Below the pieces are notes generated by a model. That model was given only the letters and a program-made list of their open reading frames with translations, was not told the DNA's origin and searched no databases. 13,582 nucleotides of DNA from CAYGUK01 sp964352985 (GTDB lineage Bacteria; Pseudomonadota; Gammaproteobacteria; JAHCLG01), in the NCBI GenBank assembly GCA_964352985.1, contig CAYGUK010000102.1, forward strand, positions 1-13,582, given 5' to 3'. Of this stretch, positions 1 to 8,633 are shown one piece after another. The translations under genes were made by a program, and so were the position numbers. Numbering within the stretch: the stretch's first letter is position 1; each line of letters opens with the position of its first letter.

Positions 1-581
1 GTATTCTTAATCTCATTATAGGGTAAATTAAATTTAAGATAACTATCAGAAAAAAATAAATGAAAAAGGCAATTGTGTCGTTTTTTAAATTGTTTCACCT
101 TTGTATTAGCAGATTGAAATTCTTTTTCATAGGCTTCAATAAAATTAGTGACTATTTTTTGGATAGATTGTTCTGCTTCTAGTTTTTCATTCTGATATTG
201 TTGTTTTCGGTTAGTCAGTTCTTGAATGTAATTAATTAAAATATTTTTATCTGAATTATATTCGTTATAATAATTTAATGACTTTACTTGTCTGTCTTTG
301 TCAGGAAGTGTGGATATACAATATCCTTTTTTTGTTAGAAAACAATTTCTTTTATAAGCTAAATATTTTTCGTAATGAAGACGCATAAGAGAAAAATGTA
401 ATTGTAAATCATCACGTGCGGTTCTGCTTAAGACTGACTTAAATGTAAAACAAATATTAGCGTAAATATCATCGAAATAAGAATTTATCCCATATGATTC
501 AGGATCAGTTTGTAATTGATTATATATAGGCACTCTACTACTAAATTTATAGCAGTTGCGCTGTCTGGTCTTGTTAAACAT
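1..581 (-). CDS. Hypothetical protein, N-terminal part, cut by the left edge
   Basis: The minus strand stays open from an ATG at 581 to the edge of the window, giving about 193 residues without a stop; the C-terminus lies outside. I do not recognise the family. The start reads MFNKTRQRNCYKFSSR and is basic, with no signal peptide or membrane segment. The middle is rich in Tyr, Asn and Lys. The last 80 visible residues are strongly helical and charged (for example QELTNRKQQYQNEKLEAEQS), consistent with a coiled coil. In-frame ATGs also lie at 587 and 596; I chose 581 because GGGA sits 5 nt upstream, while the others lack a ribosome site. About 500 bp without a gene separates it from the next minus-strand gene, so it is probably transcribed alone. 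An effector or structural role is possible, but nothing here shows it. Confidence 0.6.
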   Translation of the reverse strand, partial: MFNKTRQRNCYKFSSRVPIYNQLQTDPESYGINSYFDDIYANICFTFKSVLSRTARDDLQLHFSLMRLHYEKYLAYKRNCFLTKKGYCISTLPDKDRQVKSLNYYNEYNSDKNILINYIQELTNRKQQYQNEKLEAEQSIQKIVTNFIEAYEKEFQSANTKVKQFKKRHNCLFHLFFSDSYLKFNLPYNEIKN

Positions 582-587
582 TTTCAT

Positions 588-1094
588 CCCAAGCATTGAT
601 ATTGTGTTATTTGCTTGCTTTTTTTTACAATGATGAAAAGCATTTATAAGTTTAACTAATGCTGTGCTAAAGCGTTAAACTCATTGTGCTATTTTGCCAC
701 TAAATTAGACAATAATTCAATAGACAAACATATCATTTATTAGCGATATTACTTGAAAATTACACCAGGACTCTAATAACTATCTGTTTTATTACGTAAA
801 AAAGAATAATGAATACTAATTGGTCCTTTATCATGAGTTGAGTATTGTGATTTTCCATTAGTTATTTATTTAAAACCAGATTCAATGGAAACTACATTTC
901 AGGCCCTTGAAAAACGCTTATACAAATCTAGACAGAATGTTATTTTGATAAGTGCTGATGACAAAAAAATAAAAATATTCATTGATGGGAAAATATAAGC
1001 TAATTCATATTTCAGTAAAAACTCAGATGATTTTTCTTCCGATACGATAAAGCAAAATGATTAATAATAATGTTGCATAGAATAAATAAAACAC
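588..1094. other. Intergenic region without a convincing gene
   Basis: About 500 AT-rich bases between two minus-strand genes. Stops are frequent in all frames. The only ORF worth naming is a 37-codon plus-strand frame at 885-998 (METTFQALEKRLYKSRQ...) with no ribosome site upstream; it could be chance or a gene remnant. A TATAAA-like box for the minus strand lies at 643-648 with a poor -35, so promoter evidence for the left-edge gene is weak. I see no hairpin downstream of the gene ending at 1095, no tRNA and no repeat array. Confidence 0.5.
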
Positions 1095-3383
1095 TTATGT
1101 TCGTGCTAAATCTTTCAATGAAAAATTACCATGAGTTAAGTGGCGATAAAATTCTTCATTATTATGTAGAACATTATCAGCAAGACATAAATGGTAAATC
1201 TCTTCAGCTGATAGTCCACTGTTAATCATTGCGCGGACTTCATCGGTCATTTGTAAATAAGCATAGCTTGCAAAATAGGATTCTTGACCAGTCCTATCGC
1301 AAATGTCACAACCTTTTGCTTGGCCTAATTTAATATCACTACTAAAAGGAATTTGATATTTTGTTAACACTTTTTCGAGCAACGCTTTTGTTTCGCCAGT
1401 AATCGGGATTTCTCTTTTGCAATGATGACATAAAATTGGCGTGAGATTTTCAAATAAAATAGCATTGAGGGAAGCGGCAAAGTTTTCACGATTCATACCT
1501 AAATCATGCAGTTTTTTAAATAATTGATCAAAAGAATTGGCGCAAATGCCTGTTAAAACGGTGATGTTTTTGGCAAGTAATTGCATCATTTTATTCACGA
1601 CTTGCTGCTCATCACAACGGTTAATTAATACGACATTGGGTTCAATTGATAAAAAGGCATTTAAAATAATATCTGCTGTAATATGGTATTGTGGTTTCAC
1701 TTCAACTTGGGTGACACCTTCTTGAATATATTTTAATGGATCTTCAAGAGATAAAATTTTATGATGAGTTTTATCAATGGTTTTCAATATTGAATGCATG
1801 CTAGTTGTTTTACCACTATGTTCAGGTCCTGCGACTATCATTAACCCTTGTGGATTTTGACAAAAGTGTGTTACTTTTTCTAAAATATTTTCTGGTAACT
1901 CAATTTGTTTTAAAGTTGGAATTTCATCACGGATAATATTTAAAGTGACAATTTCATTAGTTGCGTTAGGTAACGTGTTAACATGGATTCTTAATACTTT
2001 ATCTTTGTATCGCGCAATACATTTGCCTGTTTGTGGTTTGTTTTTAATTTCAGGATTACATTTTGTAATCAGCTTAATATGATCGATAACAGCATGATAA
2101 TGGTTTAATGGAAATTCATTGAAATAACTCGATGCTTTTTGCGTTTTAAGTCTGATTTCAACATGATTTTGTGTTTCATTGGGTTCTAGATAAATTGTTC
2201 TTGCTTCTTTATCATTCGCGGTATTAATTAATTCATTTAAAAAATTGGTAATAACGGCATCATTATGTTTGTAATGCTCATCACGTTTGAGCAATTTTAA
2301 TAATTCTTCAAAGGCATTTTCATGTTCTTCTATTTCGACGTCAGATGCTTTTTGTTCTCGACGGTCTTTGACCGGATTCCATTTTAGTAAGCCCAAATCT
2401 TTGCTTTTATGTTTATCGCGTCGATAAGTATAGGCATCAGCAAATTCTAAAATATCGGAAGGGAAACTGAGATTAATAATATAATTATTATAGTGATATA
2501 ATTCGCGAATCGATTTTAAACGCTTTTTATCATTAGGATCGTCAATAACAATGGTAACACTATCTTGGGTAAAGTTAACGGGGATCCAAAGATTATCTTT
2601 GAAATAATCTAATTTTGCGCCCAATTTTTCTGGTAAAGGTAATTCATATAATGGATCATAAGCCATAAAAGGCACTTGATAATATTGCTCTAGTGCCTTA
2701 GCAATCATAGCTCGGGGGATCCCATCTTCTTTACAAAGGAGTTCAACAATATTTCTTCGTTCAATTTCGGCTCTTACGGTTTGTTTTTCTAAATGTTCTT
2801 CGGTGATATATTCTAATTCGATTAAATAATCATAAGGGCCAGAGCTTACGCGTAAATCATAATAAAACTTTTGAGCTATCATATTTGATAAGGTTTGTGC
2901 ATGATGAAAATCAGTCTTACTAAATACGCGACCACCAGGTGAATTCATGACTTGAAATACCCCTAATAAATTACCTTTTAATTTAATGGGGATCACTATC
3001 ATCGAGCCGGTAGTAAAACCGCTTTCTTTATCAAATGAAGAATTAAATTTTAATAATTTATTAATGTTTGCTAATTCATCTTTGTCATAAACATCATTAA
3101 TCATAATGTCTTGTTGAGACATCGCAACATAACCTGCGATACTTGAAAAGCCAAGACTCACACAAATTTCCTCTAACACATCGCCGGTTTTATATTGAGA
3201 GACGAGAGTGTTTTTCTTTTTATTACGTTGATATACAGTGAGTCGTTCTGAACCTAAAACTTTATGAATAAATTTTTCAATTTTGGGCATGACATCAAAG
3301 TAGGTTTGAGCTTCATAAAGACTTTGCAAAATAGTATGAAACAATTCTTTATGGGCATCGAATTTTACTGGCTCACTAGACAT
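1095..3383 (-). CDS. GAF domain-MshEN-GspE/PilB-like protein with degenerate ATPase motifs
   Basis: A 762-residue protein. Residues about 10-175 look like a GAF sensor domain (ERLTVYQRN, then GFTTGSMIVIPIKLKGNLLGVFQ). Residues about 185-330 resemble the MshEN/GspE N-terminal domain (FMAYDPLYELPLPEKL). Residues about 370-740 are a type II/IV secretion ATPase fold. Walker A is GPEHSGKTTS (519-528, Lys525). The Asp box is recognisable as EDPLKYIQEGVTQVEVKPQ. A four-cysteine zinc site is intact (CHHC 652-655, CDIC 692-695). The Walker B region, normally PDIIMVGEIRD, reads PNVVLINRCDE (582-592), so the catalytic Glu position is Arg589. The His box, normally STLHTN, reads TGICAN. The protein probably binds nucleotide poorly or without turnover and may regulate a pilus or secretion system. 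No pil, gsp or msh genes are nearby. Start ATG 3383 has GGGGA upstream and a TATAAT box at 3412-3417. Confidence 0.85.
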   Translation of the reverse strand: MSSEPVKFDAHKELFHTILQSLYEAQTYFDVMPKIEKFIHKVLGSERLTVYQRNKKKNTLVSQYKTGDVLEEICVSLGFSSIAGYVAMSQQDIMINDVYDKDELANINKLLKFNSSFDKESGFTTGSMIVIPIKLKGNLLGVFQVMNSPGGRVFSKTDFHHAQTLSNMIAQKFYYDLRVSSGPYDYLIELEYITEEHLEKQTVRAEIERRNIVELLCKEDGIPRAMIAKALEQYYQVPFMAYDPLYELPLPEKLGAKLDYFKDNLWIPVNFTQDSVTIVIDDPNDKKRLKSIRELYHYNNYIINLSFPSDILEFADAYTYRRDKHKSKDLGLLKWNPVKDRREQKASDVEIEEHENAFEELLKLLKRDEHYKHNDAVITNFLNELINTANDKEARTIYLEPNETQNHVEIRLKTQKASSYFNEFPLNHYHAVIDHIKLITKCNPEIKNKPQTGKCIARYKDKVLRIHVNTLPNATNEIVTLNIIRDEIPTLKQIELPENILEKVTHFCQNPQGLMIVAGPEHSGKTTSMHSILKTIDKTHHKILSLEDPLKYIQEGVTQVEVKPQYHITADIILNAFLSIEPNVVLINRCDEQQVVNKMMQLLAKNITVLTGICANSFDQLFKKLHDLGMNRENFAASLNAILFENLTPILCHHCKREIPITGETKALLEKVLTKYQIPFSSDIKLGQAKGCDICDRTGQESYFASYAYLQMTDEVRAMINSGLSAEEIYHLCLADNVLHNNEEFYRHLTHGNFSLKDLART

Positions 3384-3411
3384 AGCTTTCCCCGCACATC
3401 ACACACACTGT

Positions 3412-3417
3412 ATTATA
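3412..3417 (-). promoter_or_regulatory. Putative -10 box for the GAF/GspE-like gene
   Basis: Read on the minus strand this is a perfect TATAAT, 28 nt upstream of the ATG at 3383. The region 16-18 nt further upstream has no good -35 (best is ATTCTA), so the gene may rely on an activator or have weak basal expression. Confidence 0.4.
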
Positions 3418-3637
3418 TAATATAGCTAATGCACTAGAATTTGCTGTTTTACACTTCGTAAAATCGATGAAGTTAATTCTATAACTGATTGATTTTCTTT
3501 CTGAGCATTTTAATCTTATCAAAAAAGTTTTTTAGTTAAGCAGGTTATTTACTTAAAATAATATCTACTTTTTACTTTTTTTCTCTGTTTTCTAGGATTT
3601 CTCCTAAATTTGTGAGGGTGGTTGTTTTTTTATCAAA

Positions 3638-3665
3638 TTGTAAAATGACGGGTTTATCATATTAA
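3638..3665 (+). promoter_or_regulatory. Candidate promoter for the CaaX-ending protein gene
   Basis: TTGTAA (3638-3643) and TATTAA (3660-3665) are separated by 16 nt, each matching 4 of 6 sigma-70 consensus positions, and end 16 nt before the ATG at 3682. The ribosome site is also weak (AAGAA or CAAGAA). I looked for PmrA-type and CpxR-type direct repeats, which drive many Legionella effector genes, and found no convincing match in the 298-bp divergent spacer. Confidence 0.3.
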
Positions 3666-3681
3666 GAACAAGAATTTAATT

Positions 3682-6117
3682 ATGTCTACAACGCCTGATG
3701 ATTTTCAACCTATTACACCTTCACCGATACGCAAACAGACAAAAGCGCGTCGATCTACATTAAATGCTGGAAGGACAGGTGTTGAAGATACTAGCTCAAT
3801 CACCGAAAAGTTACAAATTCACGGACTGCAAACAAAAACAGCTGATATGGTCCAATCATTACCTGTTAGAAGACAAGAAGCTAGTGTATTAAATCCAGTT
3901 CTTGCAACTGAAAATACGCCAATTTTAGACACCACGGGTTATAGAAAAATGATGCGAAGTGTGGATGGCGTTTTAGATGATTTTTCAGCAATAGATAGAA
4001 GCGGTGTTAATTATCATCTATTAGCTGCTCACACACTTGTTGCTTTTAGTGCGGGTAATCATGTGGGTTTAAGAACTGGCGACTCGTTAGATGATCCGAT
4101 ACCTGATGAACGAATGGCCATGAATATTGGCAAAACAATTACGATTGTCCAAAAATCGTATAATTGTGAAGGCGTATTTTATGGCAATATCGTCGTTAAT
4201 CCCTTATTTTCCCGAAGAGGAAAAGATGGCGCCACGATAAAATTTGACTATCATGAAGAACAATTAAGACATTTAGCGATTGGTGATAAAAAATCTGCCT
4301 TACTTTATGTTTTACTTGGGATTAATGATGGCATTTATGAAATTGACCATGTGGATTTAACTGAAAATCGGCTTTACTATAAAGATAAAAAATATAACGA
4401 GACAATTGGTGAATTTAACGAAGTTATCGATTTTATCGATATTGGTGATATTCACCAAGGGGATGAATTAGAAGAATGTTTAGATAAAAAATGTCGAGAA
4501 AATGCGTTAAGGCAATGGAAAAAGACTAATAAGACTAGACAAGAATTAGCAGAAGAAACTTGGCAAGGAATCGCTAAAAAATATGGAATACATGTAAGGC
4601 CTAATTTTTATTGCCGACGTAATGTGGGAAAACGATTTGAAAATCAAAACGACTCGACAGAAAATGTTGAAGAATATCCAGTACAAGTGATTGGCCGAAT
4701 ACATCAAAACATTTTTTTTGAAATTAATAAAGATTTAGATGCGCTTTTTTATACGACACCTATTTCAGCACCCCCAGGATGTGAACAAAATTTTGATTGT
4801 TCAAAAAGAGATGAGCAGCAAAAACTTGATGCAGCCGGTGCAAAATTATTAGCGCAGTTTTTTGTTGCAAAAAATCAACAAGAACAAATTAAACATGCTT
4901 TCATGCTAGCGATGTTGAGAGATTTTGTGCAACCTTTGTTGCTAGATTTGCTTAACGAATCGGGCTCGGCTTTACAAGAACATACTAATGAACAAAAAAT
5001 TGGGGATTTATTTCAAGCATTATTTAATGATGAAGAAATCTTAAATGAAAATGAATTAATTTCACCCTTAACTTACCTAATGAAGCTGTTGCGGAGTAGC
5101 ATCGCATTAGGTCGAGATCCTGGTATTTGTAGCGCGCAAGCAGTTATTAGCACATGCTGTTTTAATGCGTTAACCAAGTTTGGTATTAAAGCTCAAATTC
5201 CTTCAGAGAGACATTATCTTTTAGATCCCAGAAGTGGTTTACAAGGCGCACACGGTGAAGATTTTGCTTTTAACGTAAATTTTGTAGAACATCCAGAATA
5301 TCGAAAAAAAGTAGGAATTAAAACGGATAACGATCTTATTATCATGCCTCAAGAAATTAATGTCGAAAAGTTTCAAAAATTGGGGTTTAAAAAAAATCCA
5401 ATCGATAAAGCCAGTGCTTATATCTGTCAAACTATTACTTGTCGTGATGCAGGTGAATTACGCGTTCAATTATTAGGCCATGCTGAATATTACTTTGTCG
5501 AATCAATGTTAAATCTTTATACTTTTCTTGCTTATAATCCTACGTTACTCAATCAATATTTATCAATTTGTAATCGTTATGGTAGTGGTGATGATGAAGA
5601 AGATAAATTAATGAGCGGATTAAGTTTAGCCTTACAAAATTATAGAGAGAAAATATCACAGGCATTAAAACTTAAAAAATCGCCAATTGGAAAAAGAAGA
5701 AAACCAACGCTATTTATGAGTCGTGATAACGATGCTCAGATGACCCCAATGCTACCTGGCATGGTTGACGCGGGAGAGGAAGATAGGTTTGAAGCAGAAA
5801 CAAAAAGAAAAGCAGATGCAAATTTATCGGTCGAAAATTTACAAGAAATGCTACATGGTTGTATTGATGACGCATTTTTAGGCGAATCACTTCATCTTAA
5901 AGCTCATGCTTTAAATACGTTAGTTGATTCAGTCAGATTCTTCTCATCTGAGAATTTAGCCCAACAGTTTTATACTGGGCTGAGTACTAATCATTCGGAT
6001 AATGGTATGGATAAGGCATTAACTCAATCACGTCGTATACTTGGACAACGAGATCTAGCTAAAGCTCAGGAAGAAATTCCAAGTGTAAACGTAAAAAAAT
6101 GCTGCGTGATTCTCTAA
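3682..6117 (+). CDS. Large unrecognised protein ending in a CaaX prenylation box; candidate secreted effector
   Basis: An 811-residue soluble-looking protein of no family I recognise. Residues 1-60 are rich in Ser, Thr, Pro and Arg and probably disordered. The rest is mixed and charged, without signal peptide or membrane segment. Visible pieces include an Asp-rich segment (EFNEVIDFIDIGDIHQGDE), a conserved-looking core near LDPRSGLQGAHGEDFAFN, and a helical stretch (AEYYFVESMLNLYTFLAYN). The protein ends KKCCVIL: Cys808-Val-Ile-Leu is a CaaX box, with Leu at X favouring geranylgeranyltransferase I. Cys807 and two lysines before it recall Ral- or Rho-type tails, where a second cysteine or basic residues help hold membranes. 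Glu797-Glu798 near the C-terminus could be a minimal version of the Glu-rich patch in Dot/Icm substrates. Bacteria lack prenyltransferases for this motif, so the box implies action inside a eukaryotic host cell. That role is inference; the ORF is certain. It is transcribed alone and ends at a strong hairpin. Confidence 0.88.
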   Translation: MSTTPDDFQPITPSPIRKQTKARRSTLNAGRTGVEDTSSITEKLQIHGLQTKTADMVQSLPVRRQEASVLNPVLATENTPILDTTGYRKMMRSVDGVLDDFSAIDRSGVNYHLLAAHTLVAFSAGNHVGLRTGDSLDDPIPDERMAMNIGKTITIVQKSYNCEGVFYGNIVVNPLFSRRGKDGATIKFDYHEEQLRHLAIGDKKSALLYVLLGINDGIYEIDHVDLTENRLYYKDKKYNETIGEFNEVIDFIDIGDIHQGDELEECLDKKCRENALRQWKKTNKTRQELAEETWQGIAKKYGIHVRPNFYCRRNVGKRFENQNDSTENVEEYPVQVIGRIHQNIFFEINKDLDALFYTTPISAPPGCEQNFDCSKRDEQQKLDAAGAKLLAQFFVAKNQQEQIKHAFMLAMLRDFVQPLLLDLLNESGSALQEHTNEQKIGDLFQALFNDEEILNENELISPLTYLMKLLRSSIALGRDPGICSAQAVISTCCFNALTKFGIKAQIPSERHYLLDPRSGLQGAHGEDFAFNVNFVEHPEYRKKVGIKTDNDLIIMPQEINVEKFQKLGFKKNPIDKASAYICQTITCRDAGELRVQLLGHAEYYFVESMLNLYTFLAYNPTLLNQYLSICNRYGSGDDEEDKLMSGLSLALQNYREKISQALKLKKSPIGKRRKPTLFMSRDNDAQMTPMLPGMVDAGEEDRFEAETKRKADANLSVENLQEMLHGCIDDAFLGESLHLKAHALNTLVDSVRFFSSENLAQQFYTGLSTNHSDNGMDKALTQSRRILGQRDLAKAQEEIPSVNVKKCCVIL

Positions 6118-6122
6118 TATCA

Positions 6123-6161
6123 TTGAATCGGGGTTAATTATTTATTATCCCCGATTTGAAT
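6123..6161. terminator. Bidirectional hairpin terminator between convergent genes
   Basis: AATCGGGG (6126-6133) pairs with CCCCGATT (6149-6156). After one T-T mismatch, TAAT pairs with ATTA inside, leaving a five-base loop. The hairpin lies 8 nt after the stop of the plus-strand gene and 14 nt from the stop of the minus-strand ETF-QO gene, so it can serve both. Neither side has a long T run, but the flanks are AT-rich. Confidence 0.7.
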
Positions 6162-6170
6162 AAACTAATT

Positions 6171-7784
6171 TTACATATTCGGATAATTCGGCCCGCCGCC
6201 ACCTTCTGGTGCTACCCATGTGATATTTTGTTTGGGATCTTTAATATCACACGTTTTACAGTGAACACAATTTGGCGCATTGATTTGCAGTTTTACTTCA
6301 TTATCAATCGTGACAATTTCATAAACCCCTGCAGGACAATAACGCGTTTCGGGTGAATCGTAGAGATTATAATTCACATCAATAGGAATTTGATTATTGC
6401 CGAGTGTTAAATGACACGGTTGATTTTCTTCATGCTGAGCGCCACTTAAATAGACACTGGATAATCGATCGAACGTAATTTTATTATCGGGTTTTGGATA
6501 GTTAATTTTTTCAGCGGCACTGGCTAACACTAAACTATCATTATCAGGATGATGATGATGAAACGTCCAAGGTGCGTGACCGCGAAACACATAAGTGTCG
6601 ATCGCAGCATAAATGATTGCAGGCCATAAACCATAACGAAAGGCTGGGCGAATATTTCGTACTTTTTTTAATTCTGCTACGACCCAGGATTGCTGCATTT
6701 TTTCATTAAACATTGCTATTTCAGTTTTTTCTAATTGCTCGTAAACACATTCCGCTGCAATCATGCCAGATTTCATTGCCGTGTGTGTGCCTTTAATTTT
6801 CGCCACATTTAAAAATCCAGCACTATCACCAATAATTAATCCCCCTGGAAAACTTAATTTCGGAATTGATTGAAAGCCACCTTCATTTAATGCGCGAGCC
6901 CCATAGGCAATGCGTTTACCATTTTCAAAAAGTGGCTGAATAAAAGGATGCGTTTTAAATCGTTGCATTTCTTGAAAGGGACTTAAATAAGGATTACGAT
7001 AATCTAACCCAACGACAAAACCATAAGCGACTAGATTATCCTCTTGTAAATGATAAATAAACGAACCACCATAAGTATCCGAGGTTAAAGGCCAACCAAT
7101 AGTATGGGTGACTTTGCCCGGTTGATGAAGGCTCGACTCTACTTGCCACAATTCTTTAATACCAATGCCATAAGTTTGTGGATCAGCATTTTTTGTTAAA
7201 TTAAATTTTGCCATTAATTGTTTTGATAATTGACCACGACAACCTTCAGCAAATAAAGTTTGTTTAGCGTGTAATTCCATTCCGGGTTGATAATTACTGG
7301 TGTGTTGATTTTCTTTATCGATACCCATATTACCGGTTGCGACACCATAAACGGTATCATCATCACGATAAAGAATTTCACTTGCGGCAAAGCCAGGATA
7401 AATTTCAACGCCCAAATTTTCTGCTTGTTGCGCAAGCCAACGACAAAAATTACCTAAACTAATAATATAATTTCCATGATTTTTCATTTGGGGTGGGGTC
7501 GGTAATTTTTTATGTGATTTTTCTTTGAGAAAATAAAATTCATCTTTCGTCACGGGCGTATTAAGCGGTGCATTTAATTCTTGCCAATTGGGGAGTAATT
7601 CGTTGAGTGCGCGAGGTTCAAGCACCGCGCCAGATAAAATATGCGCGCCAATTTCTGCGCCTTTTTCGACAATGCAAACTGTTAAAGAATCATTTAATTG
7701 TTTTAAACGGATAGCAGCGGATAAGCCAGCAGGACCGCCACCGACGATCACAACATCAAATTCCATCGATTCTCTTTCTACCAT
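6171..7784 (-). CDS. Electron transfer flavoprotein-ubiquinone oxidoreductase (ETF-QO)
   Basis: A 537-residue membrane-associated flavoprotein that takes electrons from reduced ETF and passes them to ubiquinone, linking acyl-CoA and amino-acid dehydrogenases to the respiratory chain. The N-terminus has the FAD dinucleotide-binding motif VVIVGGGPAGLSAA (GxGxxG at 15-20), followed by EKGAEIGAHILSGAV, typical of this family. A second FAD-contact segment is GGLIIGDSAGFLNVAKIKGTH. The C-terminal domain carries the 4Fe-4S ligands Cys483, Cys506, Cys509 and Cys512 (CPAGVYE then CVHCKTC), spaced as in mitochondrial ETFDH. Length is normal and no key residue is missing. Start ATG 7784 has AGAGGT 4 nt upstream; an internal Met7 is less likely. 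It is divergent from etfB, its functional partner, across a spacer with a palindrome that may coordinate the two sides. Confidence 0.96.
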   Translation of the reverse strand: MVERESMEFDVVIVGGGPAGLSAAIRLKQLNDSLTVCIVEKGAEIGAHILSGAVLEPRALNELLPNWQELNAPLNTPVTKDEFYFLKEKSHKKLPTPPQMKNHGNYIISLGNFCRWLAQQAENLGVEIYPGFAASEILYRDDDTVYGVATGNMGIDKENQHTSNYQPGMELHAKQTLFAEGCRGQLSKQLMAKFNLTKNADPQTYGIGIKELWQVESSLHQPGKVTHTIGWPLTSDTYGGSFIYHLQEDNLVAYGFVVGLDYRNPYLSPFQEMQRFKTHPFIQPLFENGKRIAYGARALNEGGFQSIPKLSFPGGLIIGDSAGFLNVAKIKGTHTAMKSGMIAAECVYEQLEKTEIAMFNEKMQQSWVVAELKKVRNIRPAFRYGLWPAIIYAAIDTYVFRGHAPWTFHHHHPDNDSLVLASAAEKINYPKPDNKITFDRLSSVYLSGAQHEENQPCHLTLGNNQIPIDVNYNLYDSPETRYCPAGVYEIVTIDNEVKLQINAPNCVHCKTCDIKDPKQNITWVAPEGGGGPNYPNM

Positions 7785-7810
7785 AACGACCTCTTTTTTA
7801 GATTTACAAT

Positions 7811-7844
7811 GTCAGACTTGACCTTGGCCTGACTTACTGTCAGG
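7811..7844. promoter_or_regulatory. Palindromic operator candidate in the ETF divergent spacer
   Basis: CCTGAC (7828-7833) and GTCAGG (7839-7844) form a perfect inverted repeat around TTACT. A third half-site, GTCAG, lies at 7811-7815 and is inverted relative to the CTGAC at 7829-7833. The array sits in the 96-bp gap between the ETF-QO and etfB starts, where one regulator could control both. I cannot name the regulator, and it is not an obvious PsrA or FadR site. No clear -35/-10 pair was found on either strand. Confidence 0.4.
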
Positions 7845-7880
7845 ATCTCGCCAATTTTATTAGTTTAACATGGAGATACA

Positions 7881-8633
7881 ATGAAAATCTTGGTTGCAGT
7901 TAAACGTGTTATTGATGCCTACGTCAATATTCGCGTCAAAGCAGATCAAACGGGCGTTGAAACGGCCAATGTTAAAATGTCGATGAATCCTTTCGATGAA
8001 ATCGCTGTCGAAGAAGCGGTGCGCTTAAAAGAAAAAAATATTGTAGATGAAATTATCGTCGTGTCGATTGGCGATAAAACTTGCCAAGAAACCTTACGGA
8101 CGGCTTTAGCCTTAGGTTGTGATAAAGCGATTTTAGTTGAAGAAAATTTGCCAGTCCCTCCAATCACTGTGGCAAAAACGTTACAAGCAATTATTAAAGA
8201 AGAGCACCCTGATTTAGTGATTTTAGGTAAGCAAGCCATTGATGCTGATAATAACCAAACCGGGCAAATGCTAGCAGGCTTATTAAATTGGTCGCAAGGC
8301 ACGTTTATTTCTGAAGTTAACATTGCGGATGGCAAAGCCTTGGTCATGCGCGAAATTGATGGTGGATTAGAAACATTATCTTTAACGTTACCTTGTGTTT
8401 TAACGACGGACCTTCGTTTAAATGAACCGCGTTATGCGTCGCTGCCAAATATCATGAAAGCAAAAAGAAAACCCTTAACCACCAAGACGCTACAAGAGTT
8501 AGGTGTTGAATTAAATCAAGGCGTGACGGTATTAAAGTTCGCACCACCACCAGCAAGACAAGCCGGGATCAAAGTTGAATCGGTGGAGCAATTAGTTGAT
8601 AAGTTGGTGAATGAAGCGAGGGTGATAGAATGA
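7881..8633 (+). CDS. etfB: Electron transfer flavoprotein subunit beta
   Basis: A 250-residue protein, the usual EtfB length. It pairs with EtfA to form the soluble FAD/AMP heterodimer that accepts electrons from acyl-CoA and related dehydrogenases. The N-terminus MKILVAVKRVIDAYVNIRVK is typical, followed by MNPFDEIAVEEAVRLKE and the adenine-nucleotide region LGKQAIDADNNQTGQMLAGL. The late segment LPCVLTTDLRLNEPRYASLP is the EtfB recognition-loop neighbourhood. Start ATG 7881 has GGAG 5 nt upstream. The stop overlaps the etfA start (ATGA at 8630-8633), indicating translational coupling for equal subunit amounts. It heads the etfB-etfA-aminopeptidase run. Confidence 0.96.
   Translation: MKILVAVKRVIDAYVNIRVKADQTGVETANVKMSMNPFDEIAVEEAVRLKEKNIVDEIIVVSIGDKTCQETLRTALALGCDKAILVEENLPVPPITVAKTLQAIIKEEHPDLVILGKQAIDADNNQTGQMLAGLLNWSQGTFISEVNIADGKALVMREIDGGLETLSLTLPCVLTTDLRLNEPRYASLPNIMKAKRKPLTTKTLQELGVELNQGVTVLKFAPPPARQAGIKVESVEQLVDKLVNEARVIE

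Noticed and set aside
885..998. A 37-codon plus-strand ORF in the left intergenic region
   Set aside because: No ribosome site, no promoter and no recognised similarity; too short to separate from chance in AT-rich DNA.
3500..3681. TTAAG/TTAAA and GTAAA-like elements suggestive of PmrA or CpxR boxes upstream of the CaaX protein gene
   Set aside because: Spacing and sequence do not fit either consensus; such short AT words are expected by chance here.
6541..6570. A His-rich run (FHHHHPD) in ETF-QO, considered as a metal-binding insertion
   Set aside because: It lies in a normal-length protein, in a region where family members also carry aromatic and His residues; nothing suggests a separate function.
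7946..8347. A 133-codon open frame on the minus strand inside etfB
   Set aside because: It is antisense to a well-conserved EtfB and its translation has low-complexity Ser/Ala/Ile composition typical of shadow frames.
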